NCBI GenBank assembly: GCA_964590645.1
Contig: CAZPYJ010000005.1
Coordinates: 1 to 64,000 of the forward strand
DNA: 64,000 nucleotides
Reading direction: 5' to 3'
DNA from: JAGNHN01 sp964590645
GTDB lineage: Bacteria; Bacteroidota; Bacteroidia; Bacteroidales; JAGNHN01
Each line of letters begins with the position of its first letter. Positions within the stretch are counted from its first letter, which is position 1. The notes beneath the pieces were generated by a model that did no database searches, was not told the origin of the DNA, and worked only from the letters and a program-made list of their open reading frames with translations. Shown one piece after another: positions 53,701 through 63,293 of the stretch. Both the position numbers and the translations under genes were made by a program.

Positions 53701-54795
53701 TCAGGGTTGCATCCCCTTCTCCCAAACCTTGACCTTGTCCTCTTTTTCAAGTCCTTCCAGCACTTCCACTTTGATACCGTCGCTGAGGCCCAGCCTGACA
53801 TCCCGTCGCTCAAAAGACTGGGGCGCGGTTTCCACCTCCACATAAGGAGAGTCGTTTTCAAACTGTACCAGGGCTTCGGCAATCACCAGCACGCTGTCGC
53901 GGCGATCCAATACAATAGCCGCATTGGCACTGTATCCGGCACGAATAAAATCATCTTCGGTCAATTGCAAAGCCGCCCGGATCTCAAACTGAATGGCTCC
54001 GTTTTCTTCCACCCCTTTGGGTGAAATATACTCCAGAATGGCATCAAATTCCTGATCCTCAATAGCCCCGACCGTTAACACCAGGGGCATCCCTTCGCGA
54101 ATCTTGCCTACCTCCGTCTCATCAATCCTACCCTCAAAAACCATCTCATTCATATTGGCTACCGTAACAATGGTGGTTCCGGCATTGAAGGTATTGGCCT
54201 CAATCACCGAATTCCCTTCCTCCACAGGAACATCCAGGATCATCCCGTCGATAGTGGAAAGCACAAGGGTATTGGTGATCTCCCCGGCCCGGCGGGAAAC
54301 CCCTTCCCTCACGAGTTGCAGCTGGTCTTTGGCTACCTCCATCTCTTCTTTGGCATTGTTGAAAGCCAGGGCATACTGCTCGTATTCCGCCTCGGCGATG
54401 AGCTTTTGCTGAAAGAGCCCCTTGCGCCTTTCAAACTCCTTGCGGGCATTTTCCAGGGTCAGCTCCGCCCTGCGTACCCGCGACTCGGCATTGTTCAACT
54501 GCAACATATCCGGGATGATGCGCACCCGTGCAATCTTGTCGCCTTTTCTAACCAACTGCCCTGCTTCCACAAAGAGCTGATCAATGATGCCGGAGATCTG
54601 GGGTTTGATTTCAATTTCCCGGCGGGGAAGAATGGAGCCGGTAGCTACCGTCTTCTTCACCACATCGCTCACATAAGGGCTCTCTGTGGTAAATTCTACG
54701 GGCTTCTCCCGCGATTTCCGGTACAGGAATACGAGGGTCCACACAAAAGAAGCAGCGAGCACCAGGATGATAAGGATCTTCAATATCTTTTTCAT
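53701..54795 (-). CDS. Periplasmic adaptor (HlyD/MacA family) of an ABC exporter
   Basis: The 364-residue membrane-fusion protein has an N-terminal anchor (about 5-25), a split biotinyl-lipoyl domain (IEIKPQISGIIDQLFVEAGQLVRKGDKIARV, then LSTIDGMILDVPVEEGNSV), a helical hairpin (about 100-165) and beta-barrel/membrane-proximal domains. It is the last gene of a four-gene operon with two permeases and an ATPase, the layout of MacAB-type efflux pumps, although no outer-membrane TolC-like factor is encoded here. Substrate unknown. Confidence 0.92.
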   Translation of the reverse strand: MKKILKILIILVLAASFVWTLVFLYRKSREKPVEFTTESPYVSDVVKKTVATGSILPRREIEIKPQISGIIDQLFVEAGQLVRKGDKIARVRIIPDMLQLNNAESRVRRAELTLENARKEFERRKGLFQQKLIAEAEYEQYALAFNNAKEEMEVAKDQLQLVREGVSRRAGEITNTLVLSTIDGMILDVPVEEGNSVIEANTFNAGTTIVTVANMNEMVFEGRIDETEVGKIREGMPLVLTVGAIEDQEFDAILEYISPKGVEENGAIQFEIRAALQLTEDDFIRAGYSANAAIVLDRRDSVLVIAEALVQFENDSPYVEVETAPQSFERRDVRLGLSDGIKVEVLEGLEKEDKVKVWEKGMQP

Positions 54796-54843
54796 ATTCA
54801 GGAGATTAATCTTGTAAAAACCGCTTGAATTAATTGCGCAGCA

Positions 54844-56106
54844 CTATTCATAACGTAAGGCATCGATGGGTTTGACAGAAACCGCTTTGCGGGCAGGGAT
54901 GAGGCCGGCCAGGATGCCGGCGATAACAAGGATAAAGAGTGCGGTAATGGCCATATTAAAATCGATTTCAGGATTTCTGAAAAATTCTCCCTCACTTCCA
55001 GCTTTTTCGAGGAGTTGGTTTATGCCTTCCAGCACCCCTACCCCAATGGCCAGGCCAATATAGCCTGCCAGGAGGGTGAGGAAAACGGATTCGGTAATGA
55101 TCTGTCCTATGATATTGGCAGGGCTGGCACCTATGGCCCGTTGAATCCCGATTTCGCGGGTGCGCTCCCTGACCACGATCAGCATAATATTGCTTACGCC
55201 CACAATGCCGGCAAAGAGCGTCCCAATGCCCACGATCCAGATAAGGATACGAATGCCTGTAAACAGCCCCGTCATTTTCTTAAACTCTTTCTCCACATTG
55301 AAACCACCTACAGCCCGCTCATCCTCCGGATGCACCGTATGCCGCTCCTTCATCAGTTTTTTTGCTTTTTCCTCTGCGATAGAGGCCGGGATATTCTCCC
55401 TGGCCGTGATGGAATACCATCCTACCCTGTCGCCATAATTATAGGTGCGCTGCATCGTAGTGAGGGGGATATAAACCCCACGGTTCTCGCGCTCAGCCTG
55501 TCCGCCGGTCCGCTTCGACTTAAAGGTCCCCACGACCATAAAATAGACCCCATTGACACGGATGTATTCCCCCACCGCTTCTTCCTCTTCTTCGAACAAT
55601 TGGTCGTACACCAGCTGCCCGATGACGGCCACTTTTCGATAATTATTGATATCCGAATAATTGAGAAAACGGCCGCTGGTAAGGCTTACCGGACTGATTT
55701 CCTGGAGGTCGGGATAGTCACCGTAAATATCAAAAGCCCCGTTCTGCAGTCCTCTGATGACGTTATTCTGACCCTGATCGCCCCAGGCCCTGAGGCGGGG
55801 AGCGATGCGGTCAATCTCGGGGATTTGTGCCCTCAGTGCCCGGGTATCATCGTTGGTAAAATTAAAACGACGGCCGGTGGAAAAGCCTTTATAGGGTTTC
55901 GTGGTGGGCTGGGTCCACATAAAAAAACTGTTGGAAGCCATCGCCCCCATATCCCGCATCACCGCATTCTGCAATCCCTTCCCCGAGCCCATCATAATCA
56001 CGAGCATAAAAATGCCCCAGAACACGCCGAAGGCCGTGAAGAAAGTCCTGAGCTTGTTTTGCCTCAGTACACTGAAAATCTCTTGCCAACGGTCGCGGTC
56101 AAACAT
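54844..56106 (-). CDS. ABC transporter permease, MacB/FtsX type
   Basis: The 420-residue permease has the MacB-like core: one N-terminal span (about 20-42), a large periplasmic MacB_PCD domain (about 45-270), and three C-terminal spans. The last part contains VSNIMLIVVRERTREIGIQRAIGASPANIIGQIITESVFLTLLAG and ends AVSVKPIDALRYE, typical of the family. It pairs with the paralogous permease upstream (3-nt gap between them), so the functional unit is probably a heterodimer. Confidence 0.93.
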   Translation of the reverse strand: MFDRDRWQEIFSVLRQNKLRTFFTAFGVFWGIFMLVIMMGSGKGLQNAVMRDMGAMASNSFFMWTQPTTKPYKGFSTGRRFNFTNDDTRALRAQIPEIDRIAPRLRAWGDQGQNNVIRGLQNGAFDIYGDYPDLQEISPVSLTSGRFLNYSDINNYRKVAVIGQLVYDQLFEEEEEAVGEYIRVNGVYFMVVGTFKSKRTGGQAERENRGVYIPLTTMQRTYNYGDRVGWYSITARENIPASIAEEKAKKLMKERHTVHPEDERAVGGFNVEKEFKKMTGLFTGIRILIWIVGIGTLFAGIVGVSNIMLIVVRERTREIGIQRAIGASPANIIGQIITESVFLTLLAGYIGLAIGVGVLEGINQLLEKAGSEGEFFRNPEIDFNMAITALFILVIAGILAGLIPARKAVSVKPIDALRYE

Positions 56107-56108
56107 CT

Positions 56109-57347
56109 TTACTCATCTTTTAATGCTTCCACCGGGCGAATCGCTGCTGCACGGCGGGCAGGGATATACCCGGCGATGGTGCCGGAAAGGATCAAAATAG
56201 CGGTCGCACTCAGGGCAATGCGGATATCTACCTCGGGGTTCCTGAAGAAGGTTCCGCTTTCGGAAAAAAGCGGTGCAACGAGTTCCAGCAACAGGGTTCC
56301 GGCAAATAGTCCGATATATCCCGCCATTGCTGTAATGACCACCGATTCCATCAGGATCATCCCGATGATGGAAGCCGGGCTGGCGCCGATGGATTTCCGG
56401 ATCCCGAATTCACGGGTCCTTTCTTTCACCACAATCATCATAATATTGCTCACCCCCACGATCCCGGCGATGATGGTTCCCAGGCCAATCACCCAGATGA
56501 ACATCCGGATGCCCTTAAAAAGGTTCATAAACTGCTGGAAGTTCTCGATCCCGTTGAAGATGAAGATCGCCCTTCGGTCTTCCGGATCAAACCTGTGCCG
56601 GCCGGCCATCAGCTTGCGTATCTGCTGCTCCATCTGGCGGCTCTCTTCCATATCAGCGGTGGTATTCAGGCTGATATTCCAGAAGTAATCCGTATTGCTG
56701 AACACGCTCTGGGCAGTGGTATATGGAATATATACCCGCTGTATGTCGCGTTCGTGCCCGTAATCATCATACCACCCTACCACCTGAAAGGGAACCCCGC
56801 TGACTTTGATGAAAGCACCCACTGGATCGGCCTCGCCGAAAAGATCTTCTTTCACCGCCCTGCCAATGGCCACACTTTTTCTGAAATGCTTCAGGTCCTG
56901 CACATTCAGGAACCTTCCCGCCTTCACTTCGAGGGCCTCCATATAGCGGTAGTCCGGATGAATGCATTGTACCTCATAGGAACCGTATTCCTTCCCGAAA
57001 GAAACCTGTGTGTTCCACCAGATAAAGAAACGGGGGGAAATATAGTCGATGTGGGCGATGTCTTTTTCCAGGGCCTGCAGATCCGCATTGGTAAAAGAAA
57101 TGCGGGTACCGGGCTTGCGGCCCTGATAGGGGATGGAGATCTGGCCGGCATTGATCCAGATATTGTTGACCGCATCTCCTTCAAACTCCGACTTGACCCC
57201 GTTTTCCAGACCATTTCCTGAACCAAGCAGCACGATCAGCATAAAGATGCCCCAGGCCACACTGAATCCGGTGAGAAAAGTCCGCAAGCGGTTTTTCCCG
57301 ATGGTGGACCAGAGCTCTTGCCAGTTATCGAGGTCAGGGAGTCGCAT
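56109..57347 (-). CDS. ABC transporter permease, MacB/FtsX type (paralogue)
   Basis: The 412-residue permease has the same layout as the next gene: N-terminal span (about 20-42), periplasmic domain, and three C-terminal spans with VSNIMMIVVKERTREFGIRKSIGASPASIIGMILMESVVITAMAG and a final PVEALKDE. The two proteins are clearly paralogues but differ in the periplasmic domain. It lies 7 nt downstream of the ATPase gene. Confidence 0.93.
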   Translation of the reverse strand: MRLPDLDNWQELWSTIGKNRLRTFLTGFSVAWGIFMLIVLLGSGNGLENGVKSEFEGDAVNNIWINAGQISIPYQGRKPGTRISFTNADLQALEKDIAHIDYISPRFFIWWNTQVSFGKEYGSYEVQCIHPDYRYMEALEVKAGRFLNVQDLKHFRKSVAIGRAVKEDLFGEADPVGAFIKVSGVPFQVVGWYDDYGHERDIQRVYIPYTTAQSVFSNTDYFWNISLNTTADMEESRQMEQQIRKLMAGRHRFDPEDRRAIFIFNGIENFQQFMNLFKGIRMFIWVIGLGTIIAGIVGVSNIMMIVVKERTREFGIRKSIGASPASIIGMILMESVVITAMAGYIGLFAGTLLLELVAPLFSESGTFFRNPEVDIRIALSATAILILSGTIAGYIPARRAAAIRPVEALKDE

Positions 57348-57354
57348 TGGGGCT

Positions 57355-58083
57355 TTAGTGGCTAAGTGTTTTTTCGCTTTCCCGCTTGATGGCCGCCATC
57401 ACTTCGGATGCCTTCCCATTGCCATTGCGGATCAAACCATCGTGCAGGTGGATGACCCGGTCGGTGCGGGCGGCAATATCCGTTTCGTGTGTCACGATGA
57501 GCATCGTGATCCCTTCTGCATTGATTTCCCTGAGTAAATCCATTACCTCGGAAGAAGTAGTGCTGTCGAGTGCGCCGGTAGGCTCATCGGCCAGAATAAG
57601 CCGGGGGTTGCTCACCAGTGCCCGGGCAATGGCAATGCGCTGCTTTTGTCCGCCACTCAGTTCATTGGGAAGATGATGGGCCCATTCGGCCAAACCCATC
57701 CGCTCCAGAATTCCCATTGCCACAGCATTGCGCTTCCGGCGCGGAATTTTACGGTAATACAATGGTAGCGCAACATTCTCCATCGCATTCTTGAAGGAGA
57801 TCAGGTTGAAGGATTGAAATACAAAGCCGATGTACTGATTCCGCAGGGCGGCTGCACGGGTCTCGGAAAAACCAGACACCAGCCGGCCATCCAGATAATA
57901 GGCCCCTTCATCATAATTATCAAGGATTCCCAGGATGTTCAAAAGGGTGGACTTTCCTGATCCGGAGGATCCCATCACGGAAACCATCTCCCCTTCCGCA
58001 ATCTCCAGATCAATACCCTTTAGCACCGCCAGGGAATGGTTGGCGATCTGGTATGACTTATGGACTTTTCGGAGTGATATCAT
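57355..58083 (-). CDS. ABC transporter ATP-binding protein, MacB/LolD type
   Basis: The 242-residue ATPase has Walker A GSSGSGKST, Q-loop GFVFQSFNLI, signature LSGGQKQRIAIARAL, Walker B LILADEPTGAL and the H-loop VTHE. The sequence is of the LolD/MacB-type family, which serves efflux and lipoprotein export. ATG 58083 is chosen: residues before it in the longer frame (to 58248) are not ABC-like. First gene of the operon. Confidence 0.95.
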   Translation of the reverse strand: MISLRKVHKSYQIANHSLAVLKGIDLEIAEGEMVSVMGSSGSGKSTLLNILGILDNYDEGAYYLDGRLVSGFSETRAAALRNQYIGFVFQSFNLISFKNAMENVALPLYYRKIPRRKRNAVAMGILERMGLAEWAHHLPNELSGGQKQRIAIARALVSNPRLILADEPTGALDSTTSSEVMDLLREINAEGITMLIVTHETDIAARTDRVIHLHDGLIRNGNGKASEVMAAIKRESEKTLSH

Positions 58084-58408
58084 AGAATGAATGCTCGACA
58101 ACGGATTGGCTTGTTTGTTATTTTTTTCACAAATAGAATAAGCAGAATATATGCCAATCGATCTAAGAATCAGGTATCCAATTTTATAGGAGTACGAATT
58201 CAAGTCATTGGACGCTGCTGTGTGCTGAATTGTTACAATACTGTTCATAAACGTGCAGAAATGAGCCTCCCTGCTCCTTCACAAATGCCCTAATCTGCCT
58301 ACGGGATATACCGTATTATACCTGGCGGCTGATGTCTTATCAGATATTAATAAGCTCCTGGTAATCAACCTTGTATAAGTTATAACAGCATTAAAATGGG
58401 AATCTCTT

Positions 58409-58422
58409 GTTTGTTAACAAAC
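58409..58422. promoter_or_regulatory. Perfect 14-bp palindrome, candidate operator
   Basis: GTTTGTTAACAAAC is its own reverse complement. It lies 14 bp upstream of the -33 element of the 58504 gene, a position suited to an activator. The bound protein is not known. Confidence 0.4.
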
Positions 58423-58435
58423 AGTTAAACGTCAC

Positions 58436-58464
58436 TTGGTCAACACATTATATCCTTATTTTTA
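58436..58464 (+). promoter_or_regulatory. Promoter of the beta-helix protein gene
   Basis: TTG (58436-58438), 18 bp, TATTTTTA (58457-58464), close to the Bacteroidota pattern. Leader of about 35-40 nt to ATG 58504. Confidence 0.5.
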
Positions 58465-58503
58465 CTGCGTCTAAATAATTGAAAACGTCAAAACCTTAAA
58501 GCG

Positions 58504-59496
58504 ATGAAGAAATCTTTGCTCTTTCCCTCAACAATGTTCTTTTTCTTTTTGATAACAATGAATCTCAATGCTTCTGTATGGCGGGTCAACAGCAGTCCCG
58601 GCAGCAGTGCGCACTACAGTTCCATCCAGGATGCGCACAATGCAGCCACCACTTTGAACGGAGACACCCTTTATATCGAATCCTGTGCCAACGGGGTGGG
58701 TAGCCTGACGGCCTCCAAAACGCTGACCATCATTGGAACAGGATATTTTCTGGGAGAAAACCCAGAAACCCAGGCCAATGCCCTGGGCAGCCGCATTAAT
58801 TATATCTATTTCCAGTCAGGAAGTGAAGGCTCCAAGGTAATGGGTTGTGAGATCGGACAGGTGCGCTTCTATGCCAGCAATATCTTCATTACCCGCTGCC
58901 GGATTGCCACTACCACCAACCCGTCGGTAGGGACCTATGCCAGCAATCTGAGCAACCTGGTGGTTACCCAGTCGCATATCAGTACCCTCTATTACCACTG
59001 GGCCGCTTTTAATTTCAGTGATGCCTCCAATGTAATGGTATCCAACTGCTATCTTTTTGGATCCTTAAACTCCAATGCGAACTTTTCAGGGATCTTCACC
59101 CACAATGTCTTCAACGGGAATGTAAACGCGCATAATTCCATTTATAAGAACAACATCCTTTACTCCTACAATTTCACCAATAATAACAGTGTCTTCTCAT
59201 ACAACATCGGGAGCAGCACGCAGTGGGGCAGCAGCAACGGAAACCAGTCGAATGTGGATATGGGAACCGTTTTCGTGGGGGCTACCGGCAATAGTACGGA
59301 TGGTCAATGGCAATTAAAAGCCAACTCTCCTGCCCTGGGAGCCGGGGAAAACGGGGTGGACTGCGGAATGTTCGGAGGTGCTTCTCCTTACATCCTTTCC
59401 GGAATGCCCAACATCCCGGCCATTTATTACCTCAACACTCCGATGGTTCCTTCGGATGTCATCGATGTAGCCATTAAAACCAAATCCCATAACTAA
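58504..59496 (+). CDS. Secreted protein with beta-helix-like repeats
   Basis: The 330-residue protein has a signal peptide (about 1-24, ending LNAS). The rest is rich in short strands with Asn, Ser and hydrophobic residues (for example NLVVTQSHISTLYYHWAAF, NVMVSNCYLFGSLNSNANF, GIFTHNVFNGNVNAHNSIYKNNIL), the pattern of right-handed parallel beta-helix proteins such as pectate-lyase-like domains. No catalytic residues can be named. There is no C-terminal T9SS domain (it ends AIKTKSHN). It lies 42 nt upstream of the large T9SS gene and is probably co-transcribed. Confidence 0.8.
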   Translation: MKKSLLFPSTMFFFFLITMNLNASVWRVNSSPGSSAHYSSIQDAHNAATTLNGDTLYIESCANGVGSLTASKTLTIIGTGYFLGENPETQANALGSRINYIYFQSGSEGSKVMGCEIGQVRFYASNIFITRCRIATTTNPSVGTYASNLSNLVVTQSHISTLYYHWAAFNFSDASNVMVSNCYLFGSLNSNANFSGIFTHNVFNGNVNAHNSIYKNNILYSYNFTNNNSVFSYNIGSSTQWGSSNGNQSNVDMGTVFVGATGNSTDGQWQLKANSPALGAGENGVDCGMFGGASPYILSGMPNIPAIYYLNTPMVPSDVIDVAIKTKSHN

Positions 59497-59538
59497 GGGA
59501 AGAGAAAAGGCATTCCTGCATTTCAAAACCCTTTTATT

Positions 59539-62500
59539 ATGGAAACAAAACGATTATACCAATGGCCCCCCGGCAGGGTATTGTTCCTGCTGACAGGATT
59601 CCTTTTATGGCTGAGCACAGGCAATTCCCTGAATGCCCAACAGATTGTGCGAATGGAATACTTTTTCAATCAGGATCCCGGACCGGGCAACGCCACGGCA
59701 CTGGCAATCACTTCCGGCCCTCAGCTCGACAGCCTGCATTTCTCCATCTCCATCGATACGCTGGACGAAGGATTTCATCATCTTTTTCTCCGGGCGAAAG
59801 ACGACAGTGGACGCTGGAGCATTACCACGGCCCGAGGATTCTTTAAAATGTGCCTCGACACCCAGCCTCCGCAGCTCACTAAGATGGAGTATTTCATCAA
59901 CCAGGATCCGGGTCGGGGCAATGGGACAGATATCCCTCTTCCTTCCCCAGGCGCATTTCATTCTCTTGCACTTGACATCAACCTACAGTCTCTGAATGAA
60001 GGCTTTCACCGCCTTTTCATTCGCAGCCGCGATGCCCTCGGACGGTGGAGCATCACGCACACCCGCACCTTTTATCGGATGCACTTGCCGGATACCCTTC
60101 CCGGACTGCTGGGAGGAGAGTTCTTCTTTCATCAGGATCCGGGATTTGGACAGGGTACGCCCTTCAACCTGAATGGACAGGCCCATTTGTCCTATGGCCT
60201 GAATCTGGACATCACCCATTTGCCCGACGGCTTTCACACCCTGATGTTCCGACTGAAAGACCAGGCCGGCAACTGGAGCCAAACCCAGGTTCGCAGCTTC
60301 TACAAACAGTATCTGCCTGACACCTTAGTGGATATCGTCTATCTGGAATATGCCATCGATACAATGCCTGCCCCCGGCCAGGCAACCCCCCTTCCTCTGC
60401 CTGCCGACAGCCAGGTAGTGGCACTGGCGCACCTGATCGAACTGGATAGCCTCACAGAAGGATTTCATACCCTCTTTTTCCGTGCCCGCGATGCACGGGG
60501 ACATTGGAGCCTGGTAAATACACGGCCCTTCTACAAACAGCAGATGCATTTCCCCCCCAGCAATATCATCGCCGCCGAATATTTCCTGGATACCGATCCC
60601 GGTGAAGGAGCTGCTACTCCTGTTCCCCTCCCAGCCGGCCCGGAAGTCCCCTTTCTGGCCTGGCAACTGGATCTGGACAGCGTGAGTTTCGGGGAGCATT
60701 TTCTCTTTGTCAGAACAAAAGATGAACACGGGAAATGGAGCATCACCCAGCGTGATACCATTTTCTATTACATCGATACCTTGCCAACTGCCTCGCTCAG
60801 CGGGCCGGTTAATGTGTGCATCGGTGATACCGCCACTTTTACGGTCAATCTGAGTGGTTCTGCCCCCTGGAGCATTATCGTGGACAATGGCCTGGGTATA
60901 GACACCCTGCACGGGATACTGCAAAGCCCCTTCTATTTTGAGGTACCCGCACCCCAGGCCGGCACATTCACCGCAAGGGTGTTGCAGGTGAGCGACATTT
61001 ATTATACCGGCCTCTACACCGGCATTCCCATACAATACCAGGTAAAGCCTCTCCCTGAGCCGGCCGGAAGCATCAGCGGTCTGCAAAGCATTTGTGCCAG
61101 CCACCCGGTGACCACCTACAGCATCGCACGCATTGCCAATGCTGCTGCCTATCATTGGTCCGTACCAAGCGGTGCCAGTATCCTGTCCAGTGGAACCAAC
61201 TGGTACAGTGGAAGGCCCTGGGTGACGGTGGATTTCCACGGCGTGGCCCAGCAGGGTTTCATCCGGGTACACGCTTCCAATGCCTGTGGAACCGGCAGCG
61301 AGGCCAGCCTTGAGGTGAGGGTATTTGAGAACCCTATAGCCAATGCAGGATCAGACCAGGTGATTGATTTCGGAGATACCGCCTATCTGAATGGCATTGC
61401 CACAGGGGGCACCCCACCCTATGTATATGCCTGGTCGCCTTGGTGGGCCTTTGAAGATCACACGCTGGCTGACCCGGTCTTTACCTATACAGCCACCCTT
61501 AGCCTTGGCTTTACCGTCACCGACAGCAATGGCTGCCAAGGCAGCGATGCGCTTACCGTTTATGTTGGACCCCAAGCCGGCGCTACCATTAGCGGGACCT
61601 TGCGTTACGACAATGCCGCATCCAGCCCCTTGCGCAACAGCAGTGTATCTCTTTGGAAGGATACCCTGGTACAAACGGCGCAGACTTCCCAGGGAGGCGC
61701 CTTTTCCTTCGCCGAAGTCAGCACCGGCCAATACCAATTGCGTGCGCAAACTTCCCTTCCCTGGGGCGGGGTCAATGCCACCGATGCACTATTGATCCTC
61801 AAGCATTTTGTAGATTCGGTCTCCCTTCAGCAGCTGCGGCTGGGTGCCGCTGATGTCACCGGCAGCGGCTACGCCAATGCTGTAGATGCCCTGATGGTGG
61901 CCCGGCGCTTTACGGGTGCGATAGATTCCTTCCCGGCCGGCGACTGGCTGTTTAGCGAGCAGGCATTCTATACCTTGGGCATCGGGCAGGGGCAGTACCA
62001 CCTCCGTGGTATCTGCCTGGGGGATGTGGATGCTTCTTACGATCCTGCCAAGCAGGCGCGCTCTGGAGTGCGGCTCGAAGTCTCTGGTTCCATAGATAGC
62101 AAGGGAATGCAAACCACATTGCCTTTTCGCGCCGGATCGGCAATGGAGTTGGGGGCTGCTTCCCTGGTGATCGCGGTTCCGGCAGGGTATCAGGTGGAGG
62201 AGGTCCGCCCTGCCAACGAAGAGGGTTCGTTCCTCTGGCATATCCTGGATAATGAGCTTCGTATCGCCTGGTTTGGCCTGGAAGCCTGGAAACTGGAAGC
62301 GGGTGCCCCCCTCTTTCATATTTTTGCCAGCCACACATTATTGCCCCAAACCTCCTGGCAGATGAAAGGCGGCAGCAGTCTGGCCGGCCCGGATGGCAAT
62401 GAGCTTTCCGACGCCATCTTGTGGATACCTGAAGTACATAAGGCCCCCAAGTCTTTTGTGCTCGGAGAAGCGTATCCCAACCCGGCCAGGGAGCATACCG

Positions 62501-62727
62501 AAATACGATACCATTTGAGTGCGGAAAGCAATGTGGCGCTCAGCCTTCTCGATCTTCAGGGACGGGAGCTGCGCACCTTGTTTCAGGGCAGTCAGGAAGC
62601 GGGAGATCATCTGATACAACTTCCCCTTCACGGTCTATCCTCCGGCCTATATTTATATCGCCTGCGCGGGAGCACGGCCACTTATCAGTTCGAAGAAAGC
62701 AAACGCCTGATCGTCATACGTCCTTAA
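59539..62727 (+). CDS. Giant T9SS-exported repeat protein with dockerin-like module
   Basis: The 1062-residue protein has a signal peptide (about 1-34, ending LNAQ). About five tandem repeats of 77 residues follow (about 39-410), each with MEYFFNQDPGxGxxT and LxEGFHxLFxRxKDxxGxWSIT elements. Then come Ig/PKD-like domains (about 415-690), a carboxypeptidase-regulatory-like strand domain (about 690-735), and a two-loop dockerin-like part (WGGVNATDALLILKHF, GSGYANAVDALMVARRF; nt about 61766-61935). The C-terminus is a T9SS type A domain (VLGEAYPNPAREHTEIRYHLS, GLYLYRLRG). It is probably a cell-surface adhesin or scaffold; no enzyme domain is seen. Confidence 0.87.
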   Translation: METKRLYQWPPGRVLFLLTGFLLWLSTGNSLNAQQIVRMEYFFNQDPGPGNATALAITSGPQLDSLHFSISIDTLDEGFHHLFLRAKDDSGRWSITTARGFFKMCLDTQPPQLTKMEYFINQDPGRGNGTDIPLPSPGAFHSLALDINLQSLNEGFHRLFIRSRDALGRWSITHTRTFYRMHLPDTLPGLLGGEFFFHQDPGFGQGTPFNLNGQAHLSYGLNLDITHLPDGFHTLMFRLKDQAGNWSQTQVRSFYKQYLPDTLVDIVYLEYAIDTMPAPGQATPLPLPADSQVVALAHLIELDSLTEGFHTLFFRARDARGHWSLVNTRPFYKQQMHFPPSNIIAAEYFLDTDPGEGAATPVPLPAGPEVPFLAWQLDLDSVSFGEHFLFVRTKDEHGKWSITQRDTIFYYIDTLPTASLSGPVNVCIGDTATFTVNLSGSAPWSIIVDNGLGIDTLHGILQSPFYFEVPAPQAGTFTARVLQVSDIYYTGLYTGIPIQYQVKPLPEPAGSISGLQSICASHPVTTYSIARIANAAAYHWSVPSGASILSSGTNWYSGRPWVTVDFHGVAQQGFIRVHASNACGTGSEASLEVRVFENPIANAGSDQVIDFGDTAYLNGIATGGTPPYVYAWSPWWAFEDHTLADPVFTYTATLSLGFTVTDSNGCQGSDALTVYVGPQAGATISGTLRYDNAASSPLRNSSVSLWKDTLVQTAQTSQGGAFSFAEVSTGQYQLRAQTSLPWGGVNATDALLILKHFVDSVSLQQLRLGAADVTGSGYANAVDALMVARRFTGAIDSFPAGDWLFSEQAFYTLGIGQGQYHLRGICLGDVDASYDPAKQARSGVRLEVSGSIDSKGMQTTLPFRAGSAMELGAASLVIAVPAGYQVEEVRPANEEGSFLWHILDNELRIAWFGLEAWKLEAGAPLFHIFASHTLLPQTSWQMKGGSSLAGPDGNELSDAILWIPEVHKAPKSFVLGEAYPNPAREHTEIRYHLSAESNVALSLLDLQGRELRTLFQGSQEAGDHLIQLPLHGLSSGLYLYRLRGSTATYQFEESKRLIVIRP

Positions 62728-62752
62728 AGCCGCAAGCGATAGCAGGACCTTT

Positions 62753-62777
62753 AAAGCCGGTGCATTGCGCCGGCTTT
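62753..62777. terminator. Rho-independent terminator after the giant T9SS gene
   Basis: An 11-bp stem (AAAGCCGGTGC with GCGCCGGCTTT, one G-T pair) closes on an ATT loop and runs into TTTTT on the plus strand. It lies 26 nt after the stop codon at 62727. Confidence 0.85.
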
Positions 62778-63087
62778 TTCTTCACCCCCCTATACATAGT
62801 CGGAGCAGTGATCAGCCTGCTTGCCGGCAGACAGGTGGGCAGTTGTAGTGAGACAGTGGTTTGGGTATCGAAATCGAAGGGTCGCTTCCCTCGCTTGCCC
62901 GCTCCCCGAGCGAAGTCGAGGGGAGCGCAGCCGAAGGGTCCGCTTGTCTTGCTTCCCCCGCTAATTTGTTTTACCACAGATAACACGGATTAACACAGAT
63001 TAAAATTGTGGGAATCATTTTAACCGCAATGAGCGCAAAGCGGTCTTCGCCTCCCTTCACCTTATGACTTCTTACTTATAATTTCTG
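62778..63087. other. Gene-free repeat region left of the scaffold gap
   Basis: No gene is seen. It contains palindromic element 62902-62925 (CTCCCC/GGGGAG arms around GAGCGAAGTCGA), the 33-nt repeat at 62971-63003 (reverse complement of 17017-17049) and an 'AACCGCAATGAGCGCAAAG' motif near 63018-63041. Confidence 0.6.
62892..62940. repeat. 49-bp direct repeat, left of the gap
   Basis: Identical to 63231-63279 on the other side of the 100-N run. Each copy includes a palindromic element with CTCCCC/GGGGAG arms. Confidence 0.92.
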
Positions 63088-63187
63088 NNNNNNNNNNNNN
63101 NNNNNNNNNNNNNNNNNNNNNNNNNNNNNNNNNNNNNNNNNNNNNNNNNNNNNNNNNNNNNNNNNNNNNNNNNNNNNNNNNNNNNNN
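63088..63187. other. Scaffold gap, 100 N
   Basis: Exactly 100 N characters, a usual placeholder for a gap of unknown size. The true length is not known. Confidence 0.99.
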
Positions 63188-63230
63188 GGTGCATTGAGGA
63201 GTCACAGCCTTTCGCAGAGAAAGAAGTTCG

Positions 63231-63279
63231 CGCTTGCCCGCTCCCCGAGCGAAGTCGAGGGGAGCGCAGCCGAAGGGTC
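63231..63279. repeat. 49-bp direct repeat, right of the gap
   Basis: Second copy of 62892-62940, in the same orientation, ending 14 bp before the stop codon of the minus-strand T9SS gene at 63294. Confidence 0.92.
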
Positions 63280-63293
63280 GCTTCCCCCGCTCC

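Larger units (their letters stand above)
58084..58503. other. Gene-free divergent promoter region
   Basis: No gene is present. It holds the promoters of the ABC operon and of the beta-helix protein. A perfect 14-bp palindrome GTTTGTTAACAAAC (58409-58422) is a possible operator. A -33/-7 pair is at 58436-58464. Confidence 0.55.

Noticed and set aside
60325..61272. 315-codon minus-strand frame inside the giant T9SS gene
   Set aside because: Antisense shadow of a repeat-rich coding region.
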